Positions 1 through 12,300 of a stretch of 64,000 nt of DNA are shown here, one piece after another. The DNA is from Taenia hydatigena. Its lineage: Eukaryota > Platyhelminthes > Cestoda > Cyclophyllidea > Taeniidae. Position 1 is the stretch's first letter. Every line of letters starts with the position of its first letter. Made by a program: the position numbers and the translations under genes. Where the stretch lies: contig JADWOT020001916.1 in NCBI GenBank assembly GCA_036345935.2, forward strand, positions 62,001 through 126,000, in the 5' to 3' direction. Under the pieces are notes generated by a model. It did no database searches, had not been told where the DNA came from, and saw only the letters and a list, made by a program, of their open reading frames with translations.

Positions 1-2157
1 TAAAGGCTTCTGTTATTTCTCTAGTAAATCTGCTCCAACTCCACTTGCAATATTTGTCAACCTGGTTAGCCCTCAATTTACAAAAATAGCCGCAGCATTA
101 ATTAATAGGGCCTCATTCGCACAAATATGTATGCATATCTACCAAATGACACTACTGCCAGCACCAATGAGAGTGGTGCAAATCTAAGCCAGTGAATTTT
201 AAATGTCAGCCGAAAGTGTTTGGACACGGCTGCTACTGCTCTTGGTATAAGTTTGGCTGGTTTCCTAAGCCCAGTCGAAAGACAACTAATTAAAACTTTT
301 AAAGTACCTTTGAGCCGATCGGATCGAAACTCGTCGCATTTGGGACTCATTCACGACGTCGGGTCAACATCGGAGGTACCATGAAAATGGATATGAGCCT
401 TCGCTATAGTACTCACACTGATAATCCGAGAGCAAAATGTTATTCAATCTAAGTTATTTACCAGCTATAAGGTTTTAGTTAGAAGTCCTTAAGGCAAGGC
501 AGGAAAAAGATTTGATTTAATTTAATGTGGACTTGCTCCCGCGCGTCAAAACATAATAACTTCCATTGTATGAATAAAGAGGTCGTCTTGCAGTTCAAGG
601 CTAACTCACCTCATAGGCTAATATAAGTGCAGGCAGCTCTTATAAATGCGCAATAGGTTGTAAATGTCAAGTGTTTGTAAAATAAAGATGGCGCTTCATG
701 TCTGTCACATCGCATGGGCTACTTTCTCTTTGGCGAAAGAACCCACGGAAGATCGTGGTAAGATGGTATCTAACAAATGTCTCTGATTAGCACACACGGG
801 AAGGAAATTGACAAACGTTGATGTTTATTAGGTCAGGAAATTTTCTATATTATACCAGTGTTTTATTTTATGCTGTAGTACGGGAGCTTCGTTTCATCGC
901 AATTTCACATTTTTGACTCTTCCGATTTAGAAAAGTTAAAGGAACCTGTGATAATGCCCACCGATATTTGTCTAGAGAGCGGAGTGCAAGGAACAGTAAA
1001 AATGAGCCATTTGGTAGGTAGTTAAAACTCGCAAGAGATAATGCAGTGCTTCCGGTCATTTACTAAGACTGCACTGCCAATTTAAATCGGAACCGCTGGG
1101 AGAGTTTGTTGAGTTTAAATCTACCCGACTTTTTCATTCGCACCTGATGTTGAGTTTTATGATACTCTTCAAATGCGCCTGCTTCTTACTTCACCTAAAT
1201 GACACGGCTGCACAGGATTTTTATAATTTTGCAGTAGCTGGTACATTGTCAAACTGCTGGCTCACTTCAATGTGCGCACTAAGTGCCACAGGCAAAGTAA
1301 GTAGCGACTTTATAAATATGCAGAAGAACGGAGGTTAATTGACAATGAGATACGGGTTCTGGAAGTCCATACACATAACTTCACTGTGACATTAGGGATC
1401 TGCCCATTCACGTTGTGGTTTCTCGTCTCCTCATTGCCGTTGCTGACTTCAGTGGTGAGCAGGCCCACCGCTGTCAGTGCCAGCATTCCCGAAGTTGATA
1501 ACCACGGATCTGCACAGTGGCTCAAAATAGCAAGTGTAGATGCAATAAAGGCGTATATGTAACTTGCTCAGTGCACAATGTGTTGTGAATCTTGCCAGAA
1601 ATCAGACTTGTGCCCAAATCGTCTGCATGTGGCCCCAGGGAGTTGATGCAGAGAAGTGACAATGCAATCTCAGCATCAACATTACTCTATATTTCGACCC
1701 CAAATACTCCCTATGCATTAACTCTGGTGGTTTTTCAGACGCGGTTTGGTTTGGTTGAAGATGTACGGTTCTGAGTATGGTAGTTATAGTATGGGTGTCA
1801 TATCTTCACCTTTTCTCATTTCAATGCTTTACTGCATGAACAATTGACATGAATTTCTACTGCAAATGGCAGTTGGCTATCAAGTTGCATTAGACTTTTA
1901 CCTGTCCAAAAATAAACTAAATTTAAACAAGCAGTCTTGTCTTAAAAACTACGATTGTGCGTGCAATTAGAAATGCTAAGCTCATTTTTCGGATGATGGC
2001 ACTCGCTTGCACTCATACCTAGCCAAAAGCAGGAAAATTTTAAGATCTTAAGGGCATAAACGCTGTGAGGGTTTTTTATTCACTCTCATCACTGTCAGGA
2101 TGTTAGCACCGAAATTTCTGTATTGGACGGCAATGCCTATTGTTACTACTCACTTAG
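1..2157. other. Upstream flank of the antigen locus, no firm gene
   Basis: I see no convincing exon here. Short open frames occur on both strands but are no longer than chance allows. The only item of interest is a possible signal-peptide exon at 1147-1240, listed separately. The stretch should contain the promoter and first exon of the first FnIII gene if that gene is complete. Confidence 0.5.
1147..1240 (+). CDS. Weak candidate signal-peptide exon for the first FnIII gene
   Basis: Oncosphere antigens of this family start with a short secretory-signal exon joined in phase 1 to the FnIII exon. From the ATG at 1147 the frame reads MLSFMILFKCACFLLHL, a plausible hydrophobic leader. A GT at 1241 would end the exon after 31 codons plus one base, which is the phase needed by the acceptor at 2158. 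The donor (CTG followed by GTACAT) is weak, and a better-looking GTAAGT further on gives the wrong phase. This is inference only and could easily be a chance match. Confidence 0.15.
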
Positions 2158-2565
2158 AACTGATGACGGCGAAGGCGAACAAAACAGAAGGGACACCGAT
2201 TTCCCACTACTTCCAATGGAGTCGTGTAGATCCTCGGACTTACCAACTAAGTTGGGACGTCTACAATCTGGCTAAACTCGACGCCAACCACATGGCATCC
2301 GATTTATCTGGCAACTCATTTCTGCAAACTGCTGATTTCTGGCTTGGAGCAGTCACTCTCGGTGGACTGCAGCCCAACAGACGGTACAATGTTTGTCTCG
2401 AAGCCTTCAAAGATCAAGTCAGCGTCTGGCTTTACAATGGTATAATAGAAACACTACCCACGGGTAAGCGAGTGTTTTTGGTTATGCACACACTGTTCTC
2501 ATGTGCTAGGTAATGGGTCATGTATAGCGGCCTGTACTATCTGCACTGCGGTAGGCAGCATGTGA
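2158..2565 (+). CDS. FnIII-domain oncosphere antigen family gene 1 (exon 2, possible exon 3)
   Basis: Exon 2158-2463 encodes one FnIII domain of the taeniid host-protective oncosphere antigen family (EG95/45W/16K/18K type). These are secreted or surface proteins of the early larva. Key features in order are ISHYFQWS, the core tryptophan in TYQLSWDVYNLAKL, and the FnIII tyrosine corner LQPNRRY followed by LEAF. The exon has an AG acceptor at 2156-2157 and a GTAAG donor at 2464, so it is phase 1-1 and 306 bp long. A second acceptor (TGCTAG) at 2509 would give a tiny intron of 46 bp and a final exon 2510-2565. That exon encodes a short hydrophobic tail (GNGSCIAACTICTAVGSM, then stop), resembling the hydrophobic C-termini of the family. 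It lacks the charged spacer seen in copies A and B. Without splicing, the frame runs on to a stop at 2511-2513. It is clearly diverged from copies A and B. The FnIII call is firm; the exon 3 call is tentative and exon 1 is unknown. Confidence 0.75.
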
Positions 2566-3708
2566 CCGTGCTGATAAGATCATTTATTTGGATCAATTAC
2601 AACAAGAAGGCTTACGAGAATGAGAACGTTATGCAGTGTGCCAACACATACTTGATTTCATTTGCATCACAATGGTTGACCTGATGCACAAACTATGCGC
2701 GAAAGACGGCCAAAGTGCAAAATGCTGGACTGAAATTCCAAGTAAAAAAGCAAACAACTGTGGAATGTGTTCATTTCCAGTGATGCAATCCAACTCTGTG
2801 AACTCTTGCTATAGATGTGAAATCGAAAGAAGATAATATCTTAAGAAACAAGTGAGACATTTGTGTGGCCGTTGCTTGCCATTCCTCTGAGATTTACGGC
2901 ATTTAAATTTAACCTCGTTAATAATAACACGTTTTTGCTTCATTCGCTCTCTGGGAATGGAGTCAGATTACCACGCTTTGGACTGCAACGACTTGGTACA
3001 TTTTGAAATAGATTGCTAGTAAATAATCAAGGGTTCGCCTCATATGAATCAGTCACAATCGCTTCACTGACATAAGCTGTAATCTTGGTAGTGTACAAAG
3101 ATACACCAATTCCTCTGTAACCATGTCTGTCCACAGAGGGTCACGCACGTTTTCGATTATTGTTAAATAAAATGCAAAATGCCATGCCATACCACAACGC
3201 CTTGCAGTTTGCCGCCTAAATATGCAGTGAGTCATCAATGCAGGTGACACTGAGTGTTTCTTATTTCCAAATGAACGAACATTTATCCATTTGCATATAG
3301 GTGCCATCGGGCAAACATTTTGAGCATAACAATGGCAACCATGAGACAAATATCATTAAAAGACATTGGCAACCTGTTATTTTTCTTCTCAAATACAGAG
3401 GAATATTATTGGAATCCACATTTCAGTTAGATGGAGTACTGAATAATTGGTCGCTTATCAGCTAAGATGGGCATGTTATGCACAGGTCACAATTTGTCCT
3501 CCTCTTAAATGCATTTGTAAAATATATAATGAACTTGGCTAGACGTGGTGATTAAGCCTTAATTCTGACCGCATCGGTTCTTCAGGCAACAAGTTCATGA
3601 ATACTCAATGGGCACTTTTAAGGATGGATGGATTTCTGCATCTTTGTGACTGATTTGAAAAGAACAGGAGCGAAGTGAATTATCAACGTATATTTATCTG
3701 TTTTTCAG

Positions 3709-4331
3709 CAATGACGATGAATGATGCCAACGAGACGGAATTGGCCCTGCTTTCACGGCACTTTAATTGGAGCCACGTAGGCCCCCAGACATATCAGTTT
3801 AGTTGGGACATCCAAGGTCTGGCTGAACTCCATCCAGACCGATTCAAACTGCTTGCAAGACCGGTTTATTCCTCTAGCCCCTCTATTCATAAGATTGGGG
3901 ATTTTTCACTTAGAGCAATTACTCTCAAGATACAGGGTCATGACAAATCATACATTTTACTTTTTGAAGCGTTTAGAGGAAATGACAGAGTTGTGTACCA
4001 CGTCAAAACAATTAAAACGCTATCTGTCGGTAAGCTGTTGCTTATGGTGTACCTGCCAAACTCTCTGCATGATATTTCAGTAGCATATTCGAAGCCGCAT
4101 GCCTCGTGGCATTTGTTAATGCCGGTTTCTACTGAATTTAACCTAAACATTCCTTGTGTCACGTGGTGGTCTAAGTAGAGTGTTTTTTAACCAGAAAAGG
4201 AAGAAAGTGCAGGAAACAAAGAAAGCAAGGAAACGAAAGAAGAGGCACGGGAGATAGAAAGTGGGGGCTCTGACATGACTTTCGCGAACTCTGGGATCCT
4301 GTTCTTATGCATGGGAATGATGCTTGCCTAA
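3709..4331 (+). CDS. FnIII-domain oncosphere antigen family gene, copy A (exons 2-3)
   Basis: Two exons of an EG95/45W-type taeniid oncosphere antigen. Exon 3709-4029 (321 bp, acceptor TTTTTCAG, donor GTAAGC, phase 1-1) encodes a single FnIII domain: RHFNWSHVGPQTYQFSWD, then a strand ending in LLFEAF. N-glycosylation sequons NET and NWS lie near its start. Intron 4030-4194 is 165 bp and ends AACCAG. Exon 4195-4331 continues in the correct phase with a charged spacer rich in K and E (EKEESAGNKESKETKEEARE). It closes with a hydrophobic end (NSGILFLCMGMMLA, stop TAA 4329-4331), the layout expected for a membrane- or GPI-anchored tail. No exon 1 was found in the 970 bp upstream that are part of the duplicated unit. 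A candidate AATAAA lies at 4899-4904. Exons 2 and 3 are intact, so the gene may be functional. Confidence 0.9.
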
Positions 4332-6763
4332 GCTTTTACGTGAGTTAGTGAATATTGTTAACTGAGACGATCTTTGCCTGACGAGCAAACCTCTTTCCAT
4401 TACAGGCTCCCGTATTGCAGGAATGCATCCTCACTATTCATGAGTGCTTACCCAAAAACTACAATGTAATTTTTCATTTTGAAAGACAGTTGTACCAAAT
4501 ATATGCACTTTTCCTCTTTAACTTCATGCTTGCCTGCCATTGCATGGATCACTCCAACATTCTCAGCTATTATTTGGATTTATCTTAAGAATGATTGTAC
4601 TTATTAGTGCCAAGCAGAATTGACAGTCAGGTAGTAACAAGGGAGATTGTAGAGTCAAAATTAGGGGTTTTTAGAAAGTTTACCCATTGTGTGAAACATA
4701 TAATACGTTCCCTGGCGAATGCCAGAGGGAAATCGCATAGCCACTTACAACTGCTTACAATGTGTGGAATGGGATTGATCCAATGTGAGTGGTTGCAGAC
4801 AAATGGACCGGCAGACATCTCAACGCAAAGCCGCGCGTGAGAATAACAAAAAGCATACATTGGTGTAGCTTCCTTATGTAAGCTGATCTGAGTCAAATAA
4901 TAAAAGGCATCTTATCACGGGTCGGTTGCATATCCCTAGCCAGAATGAAGGCCAACAATATGCAACAGGATTGAAACATTGCCTTCAGAATATTACAAGC
5001 TACCTGTGCATATATGAAAAAGATCTTTGGTTAATCAGCCCGTGCATTATCCTGTCCTTGATCTATAGATGCACCACTGGATGCGCGTATTACGCGTATG
5101 ATGTGTTGGTTCGTGATCACGGGTTTGGTAATAGACCTATGCGTGGCATCGCTAATGCTTGGTTACAAGATCTCATGTCTTGGTCTGGATCTGCCTGCGA
5201 ATCAACACATATCGGCAGCTGAGTCAAGAGATGGCGGAACAGACTTTGAATGGTGTTTGGATTGGCTGTAGGATTGTGCCATTTGCCTTCAAAAACTAGA
5301 CCAATAAGCCGAACTTTCGTGCTTTTACCATCTAGTGCTGATCAAGACTAAAAGCTTGCAGTCAATGCTGAGCTAACCAATCCATTAATTCCAGTCGTTC
5401 TGCTTAGGGGCGGGGGAGAATTGTGGCCGGTGCGCGATTGGCGAGAACTTGCTGAATGCTCGAAAAATTCACATCGCGCACAGTTGCCGGACTTTTGTCT
5501 TGACTACAGGTGAGAATGCTTGCCACGTAAGACATTTCCGATGAAAAGAGTGTTGTAATGATCACTCAGCTCGTCACGATTATGTGTAGTTCTGAATAAT
5601 TCGATAAAGCAGAAGGAAGTACATGAGTCTGCGCTCTGTTCATTGCAAGAATACCATGCAATGATGCGCTACGATTCTACGTTGAATGGTGACCATTATG
5701 TTGCGCAAGAGCCAAAAAAATTTAATGTTCAGAATCGAATGCTCAGCGTATCATTTCAAGGGATGAAATGACGTTTGATGTGGTACCGGAGAGCACATTA
5801 AAAGTCACAATGGTCGAATCCTAAGGCAACAAAATAATATCGTTTGCAAGTTCTGATGACAATTTAACTAATATACTTCACAATGTAAGTTCCTTGATTA
5901 ACCCCGTCTTCCGAAATAGTGGTACTAGCAGAAGTATCTATTGCCACACCGCCTTACTGGTCCAGTTCGTCCTTTATTACCATCGCATCCTGCACTTTTC
6001 CTGACTTCTCTTCTTCGGTGAGCTGGTAACCATTGTCGCTGGCCCACACGAACCATGCGAAAGCAACGTATCCTGACCGCAAGCCGAACTATCACATGTG
6101 CCGTCATCATGGGTAGCTGCGCATGCTAAAGAAAATGTTCAGCGAATCAAAGGATAGGTGAATAATGGAATAGAAAACCGATTTCACCTAGTCTACTAGG
6201 CTGTAGCGATTGCTGATCAGGCTAGCCAAAAAGAGAAATGCACCTCAAGCCATAAAAGCGAGTTCTTTTATTTGTGATTGCAACTAAAAGTCCGGACACT
6301 ACATCTGTTTATCAGGAGTCCAGCTTCACAACATGAAGGATTAAAGCAATTCTTTGTCCATGTTTACATTTACAAATCGCCATTGCTATTCTTCGAAATG
6401 CGTTAGTCGTTTCTCTTAACCATCAGTTGCATAAATTTTAATTCACAGTGTTTTGTTCACCGCAGCTAATCGTCAAGAAGGCTTAAGCATATAGAACCTT
6501 TCGATATATTAATGTTGGGATGAAACATGGGTGAGTCGAACGACACTTTAGGACTGCCTTATGGAGCATTCTACTGAATCTATGTGAAAGTGCAGGAACC
6601 TAGACATGCTTCGCGCATTATGTCAGATCCCTTTTTTATAAACCCAGTTTTTTATCAACTTCTTTGAGGTGGGTGGATGGCAGCCGAAAGTTAGACTTTG
6701 CAGAGTGATACACACTCAGGGCATTTTTAACTCCTAGACATTTTACAAGCACAAAGACGCTAC
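4332..6763. other. Intergenic part of unit A, no firm gene
   Basis: The first 1.3 kb is almost identical to the same part of unit B (14686-16000). After about 5.7 kb the copies diverge again. A minus-strand frame around 5,970-6,085 reads as protein (for example SDNGYQLTEEEKSGK). In unit B nearly every change in this frame alters the residue and the possible splice acceptor is lost, so I do not call a gene. Confidence 0.5.
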
Positions 6764-7690
6764 GGCGAAATGCACAAGTAAACTTGGCTCCCAATGCTAG
6801 ATAACGCATTCAGTGGCGCCTCGGGTCACTAATTAGTTCTAAGGCTCCACCCACGTTGTGAAGATCAATGCATAAAATTGATAAAGATAAGCGACGAAAA
6901 GGCTTCTCAAAAATATATAGCCCATCCTGTTATCTGGTATTTTGCTTAATCTATGCACTAGTGAGCTAGTACTTTGGTGTCTAAGGATGTGGAAGTGCTT
7001 CACTCGGCTTAACGGCGTTATTAAAATGATTCTCTGTGCTACCATTCCTTTTCTGCTAAGAATCGCTTCAAAGGAACGTCCATGAAATTTTTAAGCTTGC
7101 CAAATGGGTCAAAAAATATCTCTCATGATTGTAGGGTGCACACCATAATGAAGGAACTGGATATTCGATGACGACTTGTTTGAGAACCATATCTTCAAAA
7201 TCTTCTCAAAGCCCACTGAAGCTCTTGGCAATTGTTACAGTTGTAAAAATTTTTAAAATTCTCGTCGTTACTGTCACCTGCTACTATCACTATCAGAATG
7301 CGGTTAGCACATCCGTATGTGCCTCGGTGCCAGCACATGCTGCAGTTGTCTGTCCATCATCACTGCCCTGGGCAAATTGCCTTTATAGTCCGTTGGCTGT
7401 CGGTTTTACCTACCTGCGCAACCCACATTGATTTTTATTATCCATCACCATCCGCTAAATGAATGGCGCATCAACTTTTAGATACTTACCGACAAGAGTG
7501 CACGAAAACCACTTAGTCCATGCAGCAACGACAAAAGCAAGCAATCAGGTGAGCAAGTACAAAAGGAAAGATACAGCAACATTTTGCAACCACAGATCAT
7601 TGGCAATTGTATAAGCAGCCACAGAACGGTCGAATTCATCCCGCGGCTTTCTGCCCTCATTAACATCGGCAGTTGTCACCAGAGCTCGCA
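6764..7690 (-). repeat. Dispersed repeat R, copy R1
   Basis: A roughly 0.93-kb sequence beginning near GCGAAATGCACAAGTAAACT and ending near CACCAGAGCTCG. It occurs four times in the window: 6764-7690, 12301-13077, 17134-18076 and 22674-23630. R1 and R3 are counterparts in units A and B, as are R2 and R4. R1 and R2 differ far more than R1 and R3. The minus strand carries the relic of a reading frame, best kept in R3, and R1 has several breaks in it. Strand is given by that relic. Confidence 0.8.
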
Positions 7691-8275
7691 CCTGGTGGTA
7701 CGGTGCTGGACGACGGAGATCAAATTATTCTGTAGTCCCAAAAGGTGCTGTATAGGATAAGATTCAGCAGGACTAGAGAGCAACTGTTCGTACCCGAAAC
7801 GTAATGGATCCTAGCAATCAGAACATGAGTAATGATGCTGCTGTTGGAATGGGTCCTAAAATGGAGTCTATCGGGACGACGATGCTGTTGCTATCACTAT
7901 TACGAAAGTACAACAAGAAATTTATGTATGGTCCCTCTTTTTCCAATGTTCGCGTTTCCGTGGGTGCTTGCGTTGTTGATTTTTATTATCATTATTCATT
8001 AAGGCAAAATTTTCGAGAGCTGCTAGCGGATGACTTCGCAATCCTTGGCGGTCAAACTCACCGCCAACGGCTTAATTTAATCTATTTATATTTTACACGT
8101 TCTGTGCCTATTAATCTTACCAATCCTGTTTGTTCAATGATATTCTTCGTTGCTTTAATTTTGGTGTAATTCTGCTTCCACTACTGATTTTGGTACACAG
8201 TTTCGTTCCTGTGTCTTTTATTTACTGCCACGGACTCTGGTGAATTGCAGTTTTTATATTTCTCCAAACGGATGG

Positions 8276-8461
8276 TCTAGCGTCCCGAGGCTTCCTCGAA
8301 GGCAAAAGAAGGCAGACGATAGAGTGGAATATACATGCTCAACGGACAGAGGGAAATAAGTTGCTGGCATGGCTTGGAGGCCAGCCTACGCAGCTAGGGC
8401 CAAATGGCCATCCCTCTGACCCTGACCAAAAACCGGTAGTTCCAACAAACAAAGTACTACA
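8276..8461 (-). mobile_element. Solo LTR of a taeniid-type TRIM, unit A
   Basis: This 186-bp element is the reverse complement of the LTRs of the complete TRIM at 56152-57044. Shared landmarks are the block around GGCATGGCTTGGAGGCCAGC and the ACCGGTAGT near one end. It ends in ACTACA and starts with TCTAG, a decayed TGTAG. It is flanked by the 5-bp direct repeat GATGG (8271-8275 and 8462-8466), a normal LTR-element target-site duplication. There is no internal region, so it is a solo LTR left by LTR-LTR recombination. Confidence 0.88.
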
Positions 8462-8466
8462 GATGG

Positions 8467-11400
8467 GATACAAGAAGCAACTTTTCTTTGCTTAAGAGCT
8501 ATTTTTAAATAGCGTATTTTGTAACTTTAAATCACTCAATATTCTGTTATCTGCTTATTTAGGTTAATCTGTGCCCCCTAAGATAAGCATGGATTTGGCC
8601 CTAAGGGTGTCAATTTTAACCACGATTTGAAAATCAAGACCAGTACGCATGCATATTCATCTATTGTGCATTCAACGCTAAAAATAAGTCTTGTGGTCTG
8701 ACAAATGGCCTTGAATTTCTGTCTTGCTTTTCTGTCAAATTTCGATTCCGGGCGAAAAATTAAAGTTAAAGTTGCTGTTTCTAATATGTGAGCCCTGGTT
8801 TTACCTTCACCCCTTGGAAACGTTTGTTCCCTAGAGCAACAAAGTTGGTTTATAGCCTATCTTCTGATTTAACTTAAGTAGCCTCCATATACACGATTTT
8901 GAATTGGCGGTAAATTATTGAACAAAAATCCTACCATCGCGAGTATTTTACAAGAGCAATTTCCACAGCTGCAGCAAGATTGGCATGTAGCATTTCGAGC
9001 GCACTGAGCACCTTCAACTTGCACAACCGGCACCACCATACCCGCTGTGAGATGTAATTGCTTTGTCCCAAACCCGTTCATTTAATAGCTTATGCATTTT
9101 TGAGGTGTTCTCTATCTGCGAAATGATGTAGATTTGTTTACAAAATTTAACAACTAAGTATAAGTGAATTTCACACAAATTACTTCCCTTAGGTTTGACG
9201 GCATCTAAACCAAAACTTGCGTTGTGAGCCATTCAAACAGGTGAGCCGACTGTTAGGATTGTAAGTTAGCATTTGTTCATCTAACACGTAAGAAGTAGTT
9301 TCTCTGCAAATGGTAATTACTACTGCAGACAACCTTGCTTCGCTTCAACATCGACACCAAATCTTTAATGAAGCTCTATAATTCCACTTCTGAAGTTTGG
9401 TTTTTAGTCTAAAGTAGTGTCGAGGTTTTCCTAAATGTGTTGACTAATTGTCGCCTCCTGCACCCCCACTTGCAGTTGCTTTTCGTCCTTAACGATAGGT
9501 GATGGACCCAGCATCCAAAAATTAAAGTCACACATGAGAGGTGATTTATTGCAAAGGTCACTACCTCCCTCCTTTTCAAGCATCCCATTTTCGGTTCCTC
9601 ATGTGGGCAGCAAACACGCTACATCGTTCTGTACTACTGCGCAAGTGCGAGCATTCATGTAAATAGAGTGCACAGGCTTCTATTTATCTTGGAAACGCTT
9701 TTGAAATGGCTCCGTTAAACCAATCGGAAAACCAAATTTTCGTGTCTTGAAAAATATCCATAGCCAGATACAAGGTGAGCATTAGATGCGGCATTATTTC
9801 ATTAGTGAACTATATGTAACCAGCTTAAAGACCAAATGTATAGTACTAGCAGCATGCAAACTCCTGTGAGTTGCTTTATTGTAAGCTAAAGAATTCAAAT
9901 CCTAAGGATAGGTGCCACTTATAAACCTTTTTAGCGTTCGGCAAGATAGTCGATGTAAACTGTACTATTGCAACTTTGCTTTCTAAGTGTCGCCTTCCCT
10001 TTGCAGATGTTCAAAAGCAGAACCATTTGCGCAGTCGATTACGCAAATATTATGCCTTTGCCACCCACCAACTATGAAGGACATCGTAAGGTTCACTTTG
10101 CATGCACACATGCACCCACGCAGTAGTGCAGAATAAATTTAAGCACCCATCGTGTTGTCATTGAACCACACAGCTAAAAACCAGTAAAGAGGATCGCCTC
10201 CATAGCAGCAAGCTTTCTATTGGCAGTGGTATCAGCAATTCTTTCTATCTTGCTTATCTTGCCCTTTTCATCAGCAAAGGCAACATCGTTAGAGACAACG
10301 GTGGCGGTAGAGCAAGCGATATCTCAGCCGGACGATCTCAAACCATGAGTATGGGATTCTCTTGCCAAATGTCGCTAATAAAGTCTTTGAGGCAGTCAAG
10401 GGGTGTAAAATCTGTGAAGTCTTCAAAAACGCTTACGATATTGTGGCTAATTGGGTTGCGCAACGTTTTAGCAAGTACAATACCTCCCATCTGACCATGT
10501 ACTAGAGTTCTCACCAATCCATCTACTCTACTCATGAATGGTCATTCTCGCAGTTACAATTTTTCCACTTCGTAATCCGATTACTAGCTCTGGAGCAAAT
10601 GACATCTGACCGCAGATTTGACCATTTTTGAATTTTTACTCAACCTACCAGTTCGTACGAATGCAGTCACTTTAATGGCAAGCTAACAAGGTGCGTGGGC
10701 ATGGCAAATCTGAACTAGGTAGAACTCGGAAAAGATTCGAATTCTCCCCTAATAAAACAAAGGCACAATGTACGCTTCCTGCTAAAGTCAAAATAAAAGT
10801 GCTGCACATTATTAAGTTGTTAGTTAGCCACGTTCTCTCAAGTTTTAACAAGTCCGAATTGCGATAGTTAATTATCCCTATTTTCAGTTTAGGATTTCAA
10901 GAACGAATATAGAGGCCCTTTTGTCTGCATCTATCATAGATTATTTAAGGGCGATTTAACTATTTAGCCATAACCAAAAGTTGGAAGGCTATCTAAAAGT
11001 CACTGGATCTTTACTTTGAAAATCAAACATATTCTCGCATTGCATTTGAGATATATTATGCGGAAGTGCCTTCAGCCTGACAGTGAACACTTAAAGCGAC
11101 TCAATGCTGACATTAGAATAGGAAATTATAGCTCGTTGAACAGAATTAAGTGCTTGGAGAAAAGAACAGAATAAATTAATTTGAGCCTTAACCAAAGTTT
11201 GTTCTCAGGACCCTTTGGACTTGCTGGTTACAGTGCTGCAGCAACCCGTTGCACTTGGAAGCAAGCTTTTGCATTCGCAACACGCAAACTTGGACGTAAT
11301 CTAGTCAGTAGCACAAAGTCAGAATAGCGTCCGTCTTAAATCAAGAAGGATACACATCTTACTTTGTAAAAATGTGATCCTGTATAAAATCACGTATGAT

Positions 11401-12300
11401 GAGATAGCTAAAGTGAAGCTCACAGAAAATTTGCTAATAAAGGAAAAAGGATCTGTGTCCTAAGAATTTTCTATATCGCACTGCTAAGAGAACAGAGAGC
11501 AAGTTGCTCAACATAAATATGTTTGCATTGGAGTAGATTAGACTGGCTAAACAACGCATGCAATGCCCTTGCTGTATCGTTGGACTCCTTAGCTTGTGTA
11601 TGCCATCGCTTTAATTGTGTCACAGCTCCTTTGCTCACTACTTCCAAATGTTACATCACCTTAAACTAGTGTTTTACCTTGTACATTAGCCAACAAGAGG
11701 TCGTGCGGCACTCATTTGTTTGTCTTCGTTTGCCACATTGGTGTGACCTGATCAAAGCGGATCGGTTTCGAGTGCGCCTATTAAAGAGACTGATTAAATA
11801 AGCTTCAAATCAGGTGCTCTTGCAACATCTTTATAGAAGATATTACAATCGACTGCCATGGATCCTGCCACATAGCAGCTTAGACGCTTTGCAAAGTATG
11901 CATGGGCCTTCGGCTTATATCCCTGCAGCGGACCTCTCAGAATCCTTCTCAACCGGCTTTGATACCGTATTTAGCGGCGTTAGACACGCAAGCAAATTGC
12001 AGCTGTAGCGCAAATTAGTTTTCGGTTTCTATTCCTTGGCCCTGCAAGTAGAGCCTACAAAATTTAATATGACAAACATTTCATTCGTCTGGTCATTACC
12101 ATTTTATATACCTATGCGATGGCAGCACTGTTACTTTAGTGTCTCCTGCTGATGCTGTGCATTAATAACAACCAGCATTACGCCCTGCCAACCCTGTCTT
12201 ACCACATTTCCAACACAGTCTCCAGGTTATCGATTATTTTTAATGTCGTGGCTCATTAATGTCACTTGAGGTGGCGCCAATCATTATGTTAATCAAAGTT
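8467..12300. other. Non-coding part of unit A, no firm gene
   Basis: I see no splice-consistent coding series here on either strand. The stretch is matched throughout by 18864-22673 in unit B. Parts (about 9.48-9.70 kb and much of 10.15-11.7 kb) are almost identical between the copies, while others carry scattered substitutions and small indels. Short open frames such as 11814-12008 are not preserved and look like chance. Confidence 0.5.

Noticed and set aside
1288..1300. Strong GTAAGT donor after the signal-like frame at 1147
   Set aside because: It gives phase 0, which does not fit the phase-1 acceptor of the FnIII exon at 2158.
3053..3349. 98-codon minus-strand frame (WTDMVTEELVYLCTLPRL)
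   Set aside because: In unit B it is shortened to 65 codons (13394-13591) and most differences change the residue; length is within chance.
3853..4083. 76-codon plus-strand frame inside the copy A FnIII exon (and 14207-14437 in copy B)
   Set aside because: It overlaps the FnIII frame in another phase and crosses the splice donor; it is identical between copies only because the DNA is identical.
5970..6085. Minus-strand exon-like frame SDNGYQLTEEEKSGK
   Set aside because: The acceptor TAG of unit A is lost in unit B, substitutions are nearly all residue-changing, and no partner exon was found.
7804..8169. 121-codon plus-strand frame starting MDPSNQNMSNDAAVG
   Set aside because: The counterpart in unit B (from 18188) stops after 70 codons, with several residue changes and no motif, so there is no sign that the frame is maintained.
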